The position numbers were made by a program, and so were the translations under genes. From Pohlia nutans (Eukaryota > Streptophyta > Bryopsida > Bryales > Mniaceae), in contig CM040101.1 in assembly GCA_022496805.1 (NCBI GenBank), forward strand, positions 30,449,945-30,513,944: DNA of 64,000 nt, in the 5' to 3' direction. Positions 31,444 through 44,979 of the stretch are shown one piece after another. Position 1 is the stretch's first letter; every line of letters starts with the position of its first letter. A model generated the notes under the pieces. The model had not been told where the DNA came from. It worked only from the letters and a program-made list of their open reading frames with translations, and did not search any database.

Positions 31444-34034
31444 GAGAAATCAATGAAAGAAATTTGAGGACCAAACTAGGATCCAAAGTAGCGCCCTTTC
31501 AAAATATCTCTAAATGAGATAGATATGGATTGCACCTACATCTAAAAGATGTACAGTGACATCTTGAATTTGTCACCTCATTGATTACCAATATAGGTTC
31601 ATGTTGTTTCAGTTGGTCATAGGTTTGTGCTTCAATGATACGAAAGCAACACAATATGATCAATGACTCAAAGTCTCAAACCCAAATTTGAATCTCAAAA
31701 GTCTATAACAAAAAAATTGACTTGGAGTCTCGAAACTAAATTTGAGTTTGAAATGTTTGCATTGAAAGAGCCATACTATGAATATGAATGAATGAATGAA
31801 ACGTTGAAACACAAAGTACAACACAAAAGTTGTAGGATGTCACTATATGTTACATGATGTCCCAAATCCATGTTCAACACACATTTTAGTGAAAATTTTG
31901 GCATGTTTTTTGAGATACTTGGCTTGTTTTTTCATGTTTTTTTTTACGCCTGTCTATTCGACAGAAAAAAACTCGGGTTTCTTAATAATGGGGATTCTTG
32001 CCCTTTTCAATAGAAATATTCCCAAAGTAGAGAATATAGGGTTTATTCAAGCTGTATTCAAGAAAATACCAGGTCTGACCCATAAACATAAAGGTGCGGT
32101 TGAAGTTAAAGGCAATTGCGGTATGGAATGTATTTGTGGAAAAAAAAAGATTTCAGGTGTGTGGATTTGGCCTCGAGTCAAGGCGTGCCACCGGGGATGG
32201 CATTGGAGCTTGGTCCGAAATTGTCCCACGTAGTCAAAGTTGTCCCACAAGGCACGCCACTAGGGATTGATCCTTGCACCTTGTAGCTCCAAGGAGCCTC
32301 TTCCACTTTTAAAATCTCCTATCGCTTGTATCTCTTTTACAACATCCTATATTCATTTGATTGTGAAAAACTTAGATCCTTATCCTTGAACTTTGTTGAC
32401 CGTGAAAACTGGATACCAAGTGTACTTTTGCATAATCCGAAATGTACTTTCATCCATAAAACATATAGTTTTTTGAGAAATTTTCAATACGTTTGTGGAA
32501 AAAATAAAGGAATATAAGCTTGAAGAACAAGTTCATGTTATAAATGAGGGGATAGAAGCTTGACGGATAAGTTAGGGTTGAAAATGAGGAGATGGAAGAT
32601 TGAAGAACAAGGTAAGGTTGGATGTTTCAAGGAGTTAGAGAGTGAAAGACTTTTGACTATATATATTTATTTTAATGAGATACTTCTTTTTATTTATAGT
32701 CCTATGCCTTGTACATACTTTGAACAATTTTAGAAAACTGGCAAGAAAAAGGTTTTGAATTATTTTGGAATTTTGGTGTTATTTTAATTTAGATTTATTT
32801 TGGTGTTATTTTAATTATTTTGGTATTATTTTAATTTAGTCCTATGCCCTAGATGCACTTTTAAGGCATTGAAGGGAGGTTTTTGATCAATTTATTTTAT
32901 TCTCGTTTTGTTTTTTAAATTAATGGTTTTATGACATAGACAAATTTTCAACGACTTTCAAGCCAGTAGACAAGCTTTATATAAAATTTAAATACCAGGC
33001 TACACTTAGAAACAAATTATGCCAATGTCAATACGGGGGGCATTGTTGACAAATTAGAAAACTACATGAGTTCAAATATAGAGTCCATGTTATCTATCGG
33101 GAGGTAAATATTCTATCTAATCATAAAATTTTAGATGTAATATAGGATGCTTTAGATTTAGGTAAGGAAGAATTCAAGAATCTACTTAGAATATACCTAT
33201 AATATTTTAGAACACACCTCAAGTATTCTAGTTATGTGATAGCCCCCATTTAAATACCCTTTGCACGCACGTGTAGACCAAATTACACAAGGGGTGACCC
33301 CCGGAGTGTCAATACGGGATAGGAAAGAATCTTTAGGGGTTGAAAATCACTTTTGGCATTTAACCCCTAAAGCACCAAAGTTGGTTTTTCAAGTTTGGTG
33401 AGCTCAGTGTGGAATGAGTTTTGATCTTGAAATTTTGAGATTTATTGTGGTGATTCTACTTTTTGTAATGAAGATGGGATGGTAATTTTCATACGTAGGT
33501 GATGTATAGATCAAAAGATTCAATGATGCAAAGGTGAAAAACCTAAGTGCATGCAACTCCTAAAAATTTGCATACAATGATCTATGCATTTGAGTTTTTA
33601 CACACAATGACCTAACACCCCTACAAATACGAATGTCAAATCAATTTTTGGAAATGTAAGACTCAACTTTGCATTTTTGGGCCTTTTCATAAAGTTTCAA
33701 ACTAGGGCAGGGGGCCAAAAAATAAGTGCTCCTAACTTCGTAGCTTGTAATCTTACTACTGAGGAATTTTGAACGATAGACAATCTGTAAGTGCTAATAA
33801 ATTCAAGTTGGTTAAAATATCCTACAATTGAATTGGTTGAAAAGGTTTTAGATCGAAAAGTATTTGCCTTTTTTTGAGAAGCTTAGGTATTTTTAGGCCT
33901 GGATTTATATATCATGTGCAACCGATGGTACTTTTTAGGAGGGTATTACCTTGTCGGCTAGGAATTAAAGGGACTGTTGTATTACCTAATTTTCTGATTA
34001 TGCCTAAGAATTTTCAACATTAAATGACATAAAC
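31444..34034. other. AT-rich intergenic DNA
   Basis: No gene recognised. At 33,331-33,372 an inverted pair CTTTAGGGGTT / AACCCCTAAAG looks like back-to-back ends of TTAA elements. GGGGGGCATTGTTGAC at ~33,037 could be an old LTR border but has no partner. Confidence 0.45.
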
Positions 34035-34154
34035 CACTAGTAGAAAAGGTGACGCTCCCCATGGACATGCCCAGGCAAAATCACTGTGCATGCGTGGAAT
34101 TAGGCACTACTTGCCTGGGCATCTCCCTCGGCAGTGCCACCTTTTCTACTAGTG
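34035..34154. mobile_element. 120-bp CACTAG-ended hairpin MITE (second copy)
   Basis: CACTAGTAGAAAAGGTGAC to GTGCCACCTTTTCTACTAGTG, flanked by AAC on both sides (34,032-34,034 and 34,155-34,157). The interior is the reverse complement of the copy at 26,797. Confidence 0.88.
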
Positions 34155-35534
34155 AACCAACATGTATCAACAACTTTGTATAAATGACATAAAACAAAAA
34201 GTATGAAGAAGAAGTATCAAGAAGGATTCAACAACAGAGCTCACATTCTAAACATTGGTGAGAGGTCACTACACTTGAACAAAATAGCCCACTACGATAG
34301 TCCAAAAGATGTGTAGAAATTGAGATACAAAAGACAACATGTACATTTACAGAAATTAATTTTTACTAAAGATCCTTACAAAATACAGTATGGAGTCTTA
34401 AAAAGAACACAACTTGGCCCTGGTTCTACATCAGTATGCCGGTCACCCCCCGAGACCCTACCATGAACTTCTACCTAGGATACTTTTCTTGGAGGATATC
34501 TCAGATCTAAACATATAAAATCCCCTCCATTATTACATACCATACATTTTTATAAGACACCTTCTCAAATTTTATAAAGGATTTTATATTACCTCAAAAA
34601 AATTCAAAATTTTACTTGCCATGAATTGAAAATACCATATATATGGCCGCACTAATACCTAATTAAAAAAATTCTACGTGAACTCCCGAAAAGTTTGAGG
34701 TGGCAGACATAAATAATTCTAAAAATCAGATATGTACTCATTGTGCATCTTAAATAAGATTGTGGAGTGCTGCAAATAGGTATGGTTATCTGAGAACTCA
34801 AGGGTCCTACAAGCTGCAAATATTAGTTATAAGGTGTGTTTTGTTGTCTCTGCCCCACCAGGGGAGAGACTACGGAAACGCTTCGGTTTTTAGGAGTTAC
34901 CAGGAGTTACGCGCCTGGACAGTAAAAAGAAGTTGTAAAAATAAGTTTGGAGTACATATTAAGGCAGAGACTCCGCGACTAGCCGCTTGTTTGCATTGGC
35001 TTCCATGGAGAACACAGATGCCAAAATGATACCTCCTAAGTTATGTAGTGTTCGGTGAAGCTTTGAGGCGGTTAGGGACTACCAAGGACACCTGGCTCGG
35101 CTCGGCTCGGCTCTGCTCTGGGGTAACTTAATGATAGATGCGCTGGGGAAAAGAGAAATTATGTGGTAGAGGTGAACGGCGGGGGGGCCCATTGGCATTA
35201 ATTGGTGCTGCTGCCCCCCGCACATGACTGCCTACTGTACCGGTATTCGGTGAATTGGAGCGAATCTATCTCACTCTACCTAAAAGCAATGCATACTATC
35301 ATATTCATCCGTTTCTGAAATTACCTGCTGGCTGCTTGCAAGACTCGTACCATGTCATGTCTAGTTCACGTTCGCTTCCACTTGGTGTAGCCATCAGATT
35401 TTTTGCATTTTTTGCATAGTATTTTCTTAGCCAGATGGAAGCTTAGCTTGCTACTAGCCTGTCGCCCCTCACTTCGGATCCGCATTGATTGTCCTTTTCC
35501 TTCTCTTCTTTTTGCACTTAATGTTTCATCCCTA
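34155..35534. other. Intergenic DNA
   Basis: No gene seen. GGCTCGGCTCGGCTCGGCTC at ~35,094 is like the GGCTCGG repeats just upstream of the invertase gene (38,756). Confidence 0.4.
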
Positions 35535-36103
35535 TTAAATGTCCAATCGTTCAGAAAGTGGACGATGTATATAATCAGACACAATTTTCTCATCCGTCAT
35601 TGACTTTTAGCAATTTGGATTTTTTTTCTATATATTTTATGGGAAGTTAGCTTCATGCATGTGTGATCCCATTAGAAAGGGATGATTTGTGAAATTTTAT
35701 GCCTCATTTCATGTTGTAGTCATTCACCCAAAATTTTGAAGATTTCAGTGTAAAAGTGCTTTTAAAAAGGTCAACTCATAAAATTAAGCAACCAAAAAAT
35801 CTTCAAAAATCACTACACTTAGTGTATTACATTTCAACAAATCACAAAAAAATGTCATATATAAATTGTCAATATTTTATTTGTAATCAAATTGCAAAAG
35901 AATTTTCAATTTCAAGTTCCAAATCTTATACAAAATGTTGGTGACAACAATTATAGATCTAATCATATGGATAGAATCAAAAAATTATAATGTACAACTT
36001 TTATTCATATATCAAGTTCAAAGTATTCCTCTTAGTTACATTTTATAAGACATCTTTGAAATTCTACAAAATATGTAGAAGAGTGAGGACGTTTAGAGAT
36101 TAA
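35535..36103. mobile_element. TTAA-family MITE
   Basis: Core order GTTAGCTTCATGCATGTGTG, GGGATGATTTGTG, CAACTCATAAAATTA, CACTACACTTAG, GATCTAATCATATGGATAGA, ending GAGGACGTTTAGAGATTAA. The right TTAA is at 36,100; the left TTAA at 35,535 is less certain. Same family as 36,627-37,731 and 44,976-53,495. Confidence 0.65.
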
Positions 36104-36626
36104 TCGGTTCCACTCTTTCAAATTAACTCTTAAACGTCAAAAAAGCCTAGGGGCTTGTTTTGAGAGAATATTTAAGGAAAAAGTGGATTTTCTCAACCAA
36201 AATTGAAATGGATTGGTGCTTTAGAAAGATGATGAAAAACGAGGCTAAATATAGCAAATGTCCATGTTTTAGTAAATTGTACATTCCAAAGAAATCAAAA
36301 AGAGAATTGGTGGAGAGGGAGGGGAGGGAGCCGGGCAGCTTGAGATCTTGATGGATACTAGAGTTGCTAGCGCTGTTCAACAATGCTTTTTTTTTTTTTC
36401 TTTAATTTTTTTTAAAATCTAGAATTGTAGAACTCACTGCAGAGCCGGAATCTCATTGTATTTTTAAAATTTGTTTTTGGACTGACATTGTTCACTCCAT
36501 TCATTGTTCATAGAGGATTGAGTAATTCTCATTAGTTGTTCACGTTACTCAAGGGGCTATTGTTGGGGGAAATTATATTAATTCTTTTAATTCCTTTGGA
36601 CTGCCCGTCTAGGACCCTCTTGACGT

Positions 36627-37731
36627 TTAACCCCTAAACGTCGAACCGTCGAGCTTTTGAATGATGAACTGATTTGAACTCCGTTTTTCCATCCATCACG
36701 CACTCTTAGCAACATGGATTTTTCACTGAATTTTTTATGGGTAGTTAGATTCATGCATGTGTGATCTGATTAGAAAGGGGATGATTTGTGGAAATTTTAT
36801 GCCTCTTTTCATGCCGCATTGTTCCACCAATTTTTTTGAAGATTTCAATGCAAAAATGCTCTTGAAAAAGTCAACTCATAAAATCGAGCAACAAGAGAAT
36901 CTCCAAAAATCACTACACTTAGAGTATTACATTTGAACTCATTACAACAAATTTCATTCTTGGATTGTCAATAGAGTTAACCGAAAAGAAGAACAAACAC
37001 AACTTAGGTGAGGGGAGTCTAACCTTAGTTAGGGGCAACCGAGTCTACTAGTAGCATTTCCAATAAATCCCAATATAGAAAACAGTGTGAACTAGTTTTG
37101 CCGTCAAAAAGACTGCAAAACTCATTCTAAGAGGAGTTTTGTGTCAGTAGATGCGTTGACTGAATAATGTTTCTTGCGAGTTCCCTCCCTCCTTCTTTCC
37201 ACCTCAGGGCTTTAATTTTAAAAACGTGTACAACATCCCACCTGTCAGACCTCGTAGTTTGAGGCAAGATTCCAGCTCATGCATCGAGCCTTGATTTTAG
37301 CTATTACGGCCAGCCTCATCCAGCCTCATCACAACTGCTTTGTTTTTAACTGCTTTTAACTTCTGACATCATCCGAAGTTCATGGAGAACTGAAGTTTCA
37401 AAACTGCACTTTTGTTTTCGGTTACACTCATACAACACACAGAAATCCATTTCCACGATTGTAGAGAGGTTAAACTCAGCATTTGTTTTCGGTTAACTCA
37501 AATATCTTATTTGTAATCAAATTACAAAAGAATTTTGAATTTTGAGTTTCAAATTTTATAGAAAAAACATTGGTGATAACAATTACAGATGTAACCATAT
37601 GGATAGAATCTAAAATTCAAAATGTACAACTTTTATTCGTACATCAAGTTCAAATATCTCTTAGTTGTATTTTATAATGCATCTTTACAAAACTGCCAAA
37701 TCTGGGGAGGGTGAGGACGTTGAAGGGTTAA
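36627..37731. mobile_element. TTAA-family element with a nested TTAA element
   Basis: The left end TTAACCCCTAAACGTC (36,627) and right end GACGTTGAAGGGTTAA (to 37,731) are inverted. The core matches the family at 35.5 kb but is interrupted by 36,977-37,496. Confidence 0.75.
36977..37496. mobile_element. Nested TTAA-flanked element with CCGAAAA ends
   Basis: TTAACCGAAAAG at the left and TTTTCGGTTAA at the right. The family core resumes on either side (ATTGTCAATA... / ...ATATCTTATTTGTAATC), showing this is an insertion. Confidence 0.65.
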
Positions 37732-38837
37732 GGGTTGAGAAAAACGAGTGCCACGTCTAACTGACAACAATGCAAATGAAGGAAAGCCGCAGGGAACATA
37801 GCTTGCGGTGCCGCATGCATATGAACAGTAGTTTACATGCAGCCAGAGGAGACAAGAATGAACAGGGAGGCGATGACGTAGGCATGGTTAAATGTAGGTT
37901 TTGTTGAGAACAGATATTTTTACCGATCAACTGAATGCTGGGTGTCGGTCTTCACACCAGTAACTTATGTTGTGCCGCCCGATTTTGGTCCCGTCATGAC
38001 GCAATGAACAGTCCTGCGGACAATCCACGCCAAGTACTGTAACATAACAGGAGGATACACTTGTAAGTTAGCAGGACCTCTTCAACAGGACCTCTTCAAC
38101 AGAACCTCTAAAAGGACGTTCCAGAATATCCTGCCCACTTGGGCCCTGCACACTTCTAGGTCACACTGTCATTGACCGAAGAACATTTGTCAACCGTTCA
38201 AACTGTGTCATAGTCATTTTCTTGGGGAGATAATAAGCACAGGTTCTACCTGATGTACGTACTTCCTACCTGTGGGGAAGTAGGCTCCACAGTGTATGTA
38301 GACATCAAGTGGCCCCCGGCCCCTATTTCGTGGTTGTGTGGGTTCCTAGCGTATGCCCAACTGAATGGCCCATGAAGAAAGTTCCCTGGTAGCAAAGTGT
38401 CACCACTTTTGCTGCGGACCCTAGGCACCACATGCAGTCGATGAAAAGAGACGAGGCTGGGTGGCGTGAACTTGCAGGATCTTTAGATTCGGGGGATTGC
38501 ACGAGAAAATATGTTCGTAGATTTTGCGTGCCTCTCGATCACATGCAACTTGTGTCGAGACACAGCCAACTGTGTCGCTTTCGCACCTAGAGGAATCTTT
38601 GAATCTTTCAGATATTGGCACTTTTTCAGCGAACCCGTCCTGAGCTGAGCCTTGGTGATTGGCCTGCACATGGCGAAGCATTGCCTACTTCAAGTGCTGG
38701 GATGTGCAGTGTTGAGATGTGGGCGATGATCATCAATTCTTGAATTGTGATTCGGCTTGGCTCGGCTCGGCTCGGCTGTCTGCACTAACTGCTACGGTGG
38801 TTTGCAGATTGCCATCTGCAGGCGAGAGATCAACATC
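37732..38837. other. Upstream region and 5' UTR of the invertase gene
   Basis: It contains a short direct repeat (AGGACCTCTTCAAC twice at ~38,078-38,105) and GGCTCGG repeats at 38,756-38,776. An in-frame upstream ATG at 38,757 is possible; I prefer 38,838 because it gives the acidic/dileucine N-terminus expected for a vacuolar invertase. Confidence 0.5.
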
Positions 38838-41800
38838 ATGCCTCCGACTGGGCTGATCGACAACTTGCTCCCGGACAGCGCCAACGCTGACGCCGCTCCC
38901 GCCTCTGCACCATCTGGAGCTGGGGCACAGCAGAAGACTCGATGGCGATACAGCTCCGTTTTCTGGAGAGCATGCTACCTGGCGGTGCTGCTTTCCCCCG
39001 TGGTGATGTTCCGCAGAGAAGGAGTGAACTCAAGACCTGACCACGAGCTGCGACAGGGATGTAATTTGCTCATCGGCGCCACGGGTTTCCCTCTCCGAAC
39101 CACGTACCACTTTCGCCCAGTCAAGAATTGGATGAACGGTGCGCCCTCCCTCCATCCTCGTCAGTCACTGGGGACCTCCTCTGCTCTGCTCTGCAGGATG
39201 TCTCTCTCAGGGACATCTCCCAGCTGACGTCCCCAGTCCCCTATCTAGGAGTCCCGTTCCGCCCACTAAACAATTTTAATCAGTTGACTGTAATTTCCAG
39301 CAGATTCCAACTGTCTTCCATCTAAGAGAACATGTTATGCATGCTAACTGTCATTCTGTATTTTCGATCGGCAATACGTTCGTTTCGTGATAGAAGAACT
39401 TTTTGAAGCGCTGTTCTAACAGTTGTATGCTGTTGTGTGATTGTATCTGTATCACCGACAATGTGTTACTCCTCGCCCTGCAGATCCCAGTGGTATGTAT
39501 CAATCGAACCTGCCCCCAACTCGCACCATATTTAAGTTTATGTACCTTTTCACTTTGTTGCTTTTAATGCCTTGGGGGAAACGACCATTCGTGTGCTGTA
39601 TTGAAAAGCTCGAATCTATTAAGTTAGGACATGTGTACACTGTGATAATTATCCAGAAGTAAATCCTGGCGTATCTGCCGAAACATTCTTTTGAGTGTGA
39701 ATTTGTAGAGAGCTAAATTATTATTGTTGTTTTTATTTGTTTATTTTGAGAATTTGGTCCGATGATTTATTTGCCCATGTTTGATGACCTGTCGCAGGGC
39801 CCATGTTCTACAAAGGATTCTATCACATCTTCTACCAGTATAATCCCCTCAGTTCAAGCTGTTGTGACGCCAAAGAGTGGGGCCATGCCGTCTCCTGTGA
39901 TCTGATCAATTGGGTTCACTTGGAGTCTGCGATCCCTCGAGACAAGTGGTACGATGTCCGAGGAGTGTGGGCGGGCTCTGCCACTATCCGTGACGACGGC
40001 ATCCCTGTCCTTTTATATACAGGTGAGCCGATCTCTCGCTCGCTTAGTTAATTCTTCCGGACTTGATTCGAACCATAGGATCGGAGGTTAGTGTTGAATT
40101 TCGGTCCATTTAATTTCTGGAGCGAAAATTATATATTATTATTATTATTATTATTATTTTGTGTTTGAACAAGACGCATGCCGTCAATTCTGTGGGGTCC
40201 AAATCACCTATCATGAGCGGATGTACAGCACAGTACGGGCTGGGGTATTACTCAGCTTTCAAGAGAATGATACAGTGTGACCTTTGAACATGGCCAGGTT
40301 CTTCGTACGATGGCTTGCAATCTCAGAACATGGTGTACCCGGAGGACCCCAATGATCCATTACTGCGGAAATGGGTGAAGGCTCCGGAGAATCCCATCCT
40401 GTGGCCCCCGCCAGGGGTATACCGCTTGGACTTCCGGGATCCGACGACGGCGTGGAAGGACACCGATGGGCACTGGCTCATGTTGATCGGCTCGAAAGAG
40501 CACACTCCACCAGGGATAGGAACAGGAACGGCGTTGATGTACAAAAATGCAAGTGCAGACCTGAAGCAGTGGGACGTGCTAGATCACTTTCTGCACTACG
40601 TCAATAACACTGGAATGTGGGAGTGCGTGGATTTCTATCCGATTCCCGTGCAGGGCCGCCATGGCCTGGACCAGTACACTGGCGCCCCCACGGAGAAGTA
40701 CGTGTTGAAAGCAAGCATAGATGAGGATAACAACCGGCACGATTTTTATACCCTTGGGTCGTACAATACGACCACCAAGACGTTCACCCCAGATGATCCC
40801 AGTCGTGACTGTGGCATCGGGTTGCGCTGCGACTACGGGAAGTACTTCGCCTCCAAGTCGTTTTTCGACCCTAAGAAGCAGAGAAGGATTGTTTGGGGAT
40901 GGACCAATGAGTCCGATAGCATATCCGCTGGTGTAACCAAAGGCTGGGCTGGAATCATGGTAAGTTTCTACACTCGAGCCTGAATCCAAGATGTCCACGG
41001 TCAGACCTCGGAGAACGAATTTCGTAGTCGTCAAATTTGCATGGAATTTAGATACACAAAGACAGAATAATTTGTCCATTTTTCATACTCAATGAGTGTG
41101 AAATTCTCCTTGGACGAATTCTACTCATTTGATGGACAACATTGGATTTCTCCAGCGTCATTCTGCTCAAGATCTCAATACAGTCTTAAATCCATAACTT
41201 TTAAAAAGTTGCTGAAAAATGAATAATTTGTTGGTCCACTGTAGAATGATGTTCTCATCCATGTCAGCTTTGATCTGTCATGTTGACCAGACGATCCCTC
41301 GCCAAATCTCGTTCGACAGTGCAACTGGGAGGAACATTATTCAGGAGCCGATCGAAGAGGTGAAGTCGCTTCGTGGTGAGAAAGTGACGCAATCAAATGT
41401 GCAGCTTGCACCCGGCGATGTTGTGGAAGTCAGTGGCGCCCTAGGTGAACAGGTATAGAAGACGACGTACTCTGACAGTTCTCAGGATTCAATAATTAAT
41501 TAATACAGTCTTTGTTTATTTCGGAGTGCTATGCTGCGGGTGAAAATTACAGTGAAAATTAAGTTGACTCCAATGGCATGCGTGGCCATGGATATATGTT
41601 AGTATATAATTCTATCGTCACCGTAAGTCTAGGCTAACTACCGTACTCACTCTTTTAGCGATGTGCTTTGTGCCTTCTCTGAATCCAGCTGGATATAGAG
41701 CTCGTGCTCGATTACCCCGACATCAGGGACTCGATAGAACATGGTGCACTGATTCAGGAGACTGACGAGTTCGATTGCGAATTTGGTCCTGGTGCGGCTC

Positions 41801-42536
41801 ATCGTGGCCTCTTCGGACCGTTCGGACTTCTCGTCCTGGCCGATGACAACCTAACCGAACAGACTGCGCTTTTCTTTTTCATTTCTTACTCGAGAGATTC
41901 CGGCACGTGGACAACCAAATTCTGTGCTGATCAATCAAGGTACGACCACCATTACCATTTAGTCTGCGCAGGCATTAATTAATGTATTAGTTTTCACAAC
42001 CTCGTACTTGCTGATCATTCAAAGCTTCATGTACGAGGTTGTGAAAATTATGCAGTAGTACACCACCTCTAGCTGGTCGGGTTTCTACTGCTGGCCGGCA
42101 TTCTGATTAAAATGAATCTGAATGTGCAGGTCATCGTTGATGCCTGAAATCATCGATTACTCTTCGTACGGGAGTTCGTTTGAAGTTCTTCCTTCCGAAG
42201 ACCACCTGTCCCTCCGTGTTCTGGTGCGTAACTCTTCATCACTCAATTGTAATACTACTCCCTCTGCTAATCAGCTGTGGCTGCGAGTACTGCGTAATTA
42301 TTTAATACGGGATTTGTATCAAACACTCATTTGGGGGGTACCTCTTGCAGGTTGATAGCTCCATTGTGGAGAGCTTTGTCCAAGGTGGCCGTATGGTGTT
42401 AACGTCACGCGTGTACCCCATGGTAGCTGTAGGCCAGGGTGCACATCTGTATCTCTTCAACAACGCAACCACGTCTATCAATGTGAGAAACATTGATGTC
42501 TGGCAGATGCGTTCGGCGGCCTTGCGTCAGATGTGA
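38838..42536 (+). CDS. Vacuolar acid invertase (GH32 beta-fructofuranosidase)
   Basis: Hydrolyses sucrose to glucose and fructose in the vacuole. Eight exons (38838-39138, 39484-39492, 39798-40022, 40298-40959, 41291-41452, 41689-41939, 42130-42223, 42351-42536), all GT-AG and in phase, give 629 residues. Exon 2 is the 9-nt mini-exon typical of plant invertases. The N-terminus (1-40) is cytosolic with LL at 10-11, then a single membrane segment at ~41-58 ([18 protein letters not shown]), the type II anchor of vacuolar forms. Catalytic sites: nucleophile Asp101 in NDPSG (usually NDPNG), Asp226 in FRDP and acid/base Glu287 in WECVD; Val after WEC marks the acid vacuolar class, cell-wall forms having Pro. 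FYQYNP is intact. The C-terminal VDSSIVESF has Ser where His is usual. No lesion, so presumably functional. Confidence 0.95.
39484..39492 (+). other. 9-nt mini-exon of the invertase
   Basis: ATCCCAGTG lies between CAG and GTATGT. Spliced after ...AACG and before GGCCC it encodes D-P-S at the catalytic NDPSG motif. Skipping it would remove most of the nucleophile motif while keeping the frame. Confidence 0.93.
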
Positions 42537-43018
42537 TCTTCACTCCCTTTCTGCTTGGATGCTCTTACTACTGTACGTTATGCATCAAAAATCTCAAAAA
42601 TCTCAAAAATACATATATACATATGTAAGGGCTGAGTTGTCATTCCAACTATGTATTCTATTTCAGGAAGGTTGCATTGATCAGTTCTAAACCCTACATG
42701 AGTATACCAAAGTAGTTTAGGCAATGTAACCAAAAACAGTATGTGTTTTTGGTCGTAGGATATTAAAACGTTTTAGAACACACGCTTTAACACGTCGTTC
42801 TCACGCTGTTCGCATGCCGCGATTAGAACGTATTAGAACAGTGTTAGAAAGTATTAGAACACACATTCTAATACACTGTAAGTTCTCCTTAATGTAACTG
42901 TTGTGGTTTACTCTGTTTTCAGTTGATTATTATTCCGTTTTGATCTTTGTGTGTTTCAAAAACCTGCCAGTACTTGTTTTTTGGTAACCCCGCTTTCAGG
43001 ATCATTTGACGGTTTCAG
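42537..43018. other. Invertase 3' region
   Basis: Probable 3' UTR with three AAAAATCTC repetitions (~42,588-42,610). Further on are TATTAGAACA-type short repeats (42,770-42,880). No gene. Confidence 0.5.
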
Positions 43019-43775
43019 TTAACCCTTTAAGGACTAGAGCAAACTCAAGACCTTTTTCAGCTGAGGTAATGAATTGGCTGAAACTTTTGAGTGGGGTGAA
43101 TTTATTAGAATCCACCGTTGAGATTACAATATCAAGCTCATAGGAACGGACCCAAAAAATCTTAACAACATTAGATGAAGATCGTGGTAGATTATATTGT
43201 TTTTGGAGTGCACAACTGCTGCTTAAAAGGATAAAAATGGAGAGAGTACAGTTTTTGGGGTTCAAAAGTGGCCACATGCAGTGGTCCAAAAACAAAGTTA
43301 GAAAAATATGTTGACCGGGACGATGTTTTCTCTTCGAATATGCTATTTCCAAAAACAGGAACTCTCTGTCCATTTTCTAATCGAGCTTGCACTGGAAGCC
43401 TGTGTCGGAGCTTCCTCTAGATTTGGGCGGAGTCAAGATGAAATCATGTGCATCACAGAGGCTGCGTTCATTCAAAAATAGGATGTGTTCAGATAGTCCC
43501 TACTGCTTTCATTGATTGGTCCAATGAACACTGGATGTACACTGTCCAGTCTCGCACCGATCTGCTGCTAGTTTCAGGACCTCTTTCCACATAAACAACT
43601 AGAGAAATTTCTCCAAAGGTTGGATTACAAATCTAGTCACCATTTTGGAAAGCTCTTTCATGTGCCCATAGCTTGTTAGTTTACATTTTTTACCAATTTT
43701 TTAAGCTTTATATCACAAAGTACCTTCAACTGAGCTGTGAAGCCCTCTCAAGGCTTCTGGTCCTTAAAGGGTTAA
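43019..43775. mobile_element. TTAA-flanked element 1 of a chain
   Basis: TTAA then CCCTTTAAGGACTAGA; the right end TCTGGTCCTTAAAGGG then TTAA. A ~15-bp inverted repeat with one mismatch. No transposase frame. Confidence 0.85.
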
Positions 43776-44401
43776 ACCCAGGGTTTAGGCCATTTAGGCG
43801 GTGGTTACCACCAATCTACAGTACTACAATCTACTCCAGTGTTGCTGGTTCTAACATTGCCAAAACTAAGTGTCATAAGTTACTCAACTTGCTCAAATCA
43901 GGCAAACAAGGTACTAATCTTATAGCCCTCCATGCCCTTTCCAAAGAGCTAAAGAACAACACCATAGGACTAATATTGAAGGAGATATTAGCTTCTAAAG
44001 GTCAGAACCCTAGAAGTCTATATCTCCTTTATATTATACTTGAATCTTTTGAGTGAGGTACGGATCTTGAAGCCCTTGTTCAGCCATTTACAAAAAGCCT
44101 AAGATCACTACCATATGACTGATATTGAGGGAGATATGAGCTTTTTAAAAGCATATGTTATATTGTTCACATCTTGCTCAAAACTTACTCAAATCTTGCT
44201 TGTGATATATGCATCTTGTAGTGCACGACGAGATCTTTCCAGTGAGCCCAAAATCAAATGCTAACTCCTAGTATTGAGTGAGATATGGCCGATTAAAGCT
44301 GGTGATTGAGAATTTAGATGTTCACAGTGCTAGGGGGATTCAAATGAATCTGCCTGTAAGACCCCCTATAGCTGTCTTATATACCGAAACCTTGGGTTTA
44401 A
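43772..44401. mobile_element. TTAA-flanked element 2 of a chain
   Basis: It shares its left TTAA with element 1. Ends ACCCAGGGTTTAGG and CCGAAACCTTGGGT are inverted with two mismatches. No coding capacity recognised. Confidence 0.75.
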
Positions 44402-44979
44402 CCCCTAAAGGACTGTAAGGCCCCCACGCAGTTTCTGGAACTAGAAAGTGAGGAAATTCGGGTTCTTGGGCTTTGAATTGTAGGATGAGCAACAAAGAGA
44501 CCCTGGTTCTTTTTGAGAGCCAAATCTGTAGGTACTTCTTGATTGGAAATTCATCAAGTGAGCGATTTTTGGTGATATTTTTGAGTTGCACGTTGAGTAT
44601 CTAGGCGTCACTTCAGATCCTCATATCTTCCTCTTCACAACTCCAAATTACTTGAAATTTTTTTCACATGTTTAAAATGATGATTTCTACTCACAAGAAA
44701 ATTTTCAGAATTTTTGGAGCACTTCTAAACAATCCGATTTCAGCATGTGTACAATATACCGCAAACAAGTTACTTCAATCTTCTCAACAGTGGCATTTTC
44801 TCAAAAAGTTGTGCGATTTTGTTGATCATTTTTTCATAAAAAAGCTACGTAAGTCTTTTTTAGTTTCAACGGTGCCGATTGTCAAAATTACCCCACACCA
44901 ATGAGGAATTGAGCTTGCTACAAGAACTAGTCAAGAAAACAAGAGCTAAGTTCAACACCCCCGGTCCTTTAGGGGTTAA
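44398..44979. mobile_element. TTAA-flanked element 3 of a chain
   Basis: It shares TTAA with element 2. CCCCTAAAGGAC at the left and GTCCTTTAGGGG at the right are a perfect 12-bp inverted repeat. No coding capacity recognised. Confidence 0.85.

Noticed and set aside
31847..32233. 128-residue plus-strand ORF
   Set aside because: No recognisable domain, and an overlapping antisense ORF of similar quality.
33037..33060. LTR border at GGGGGGCATTGTTGAC
   Set aside because: No second copy, no duplication and no internal retroelement coding sequence nearby.
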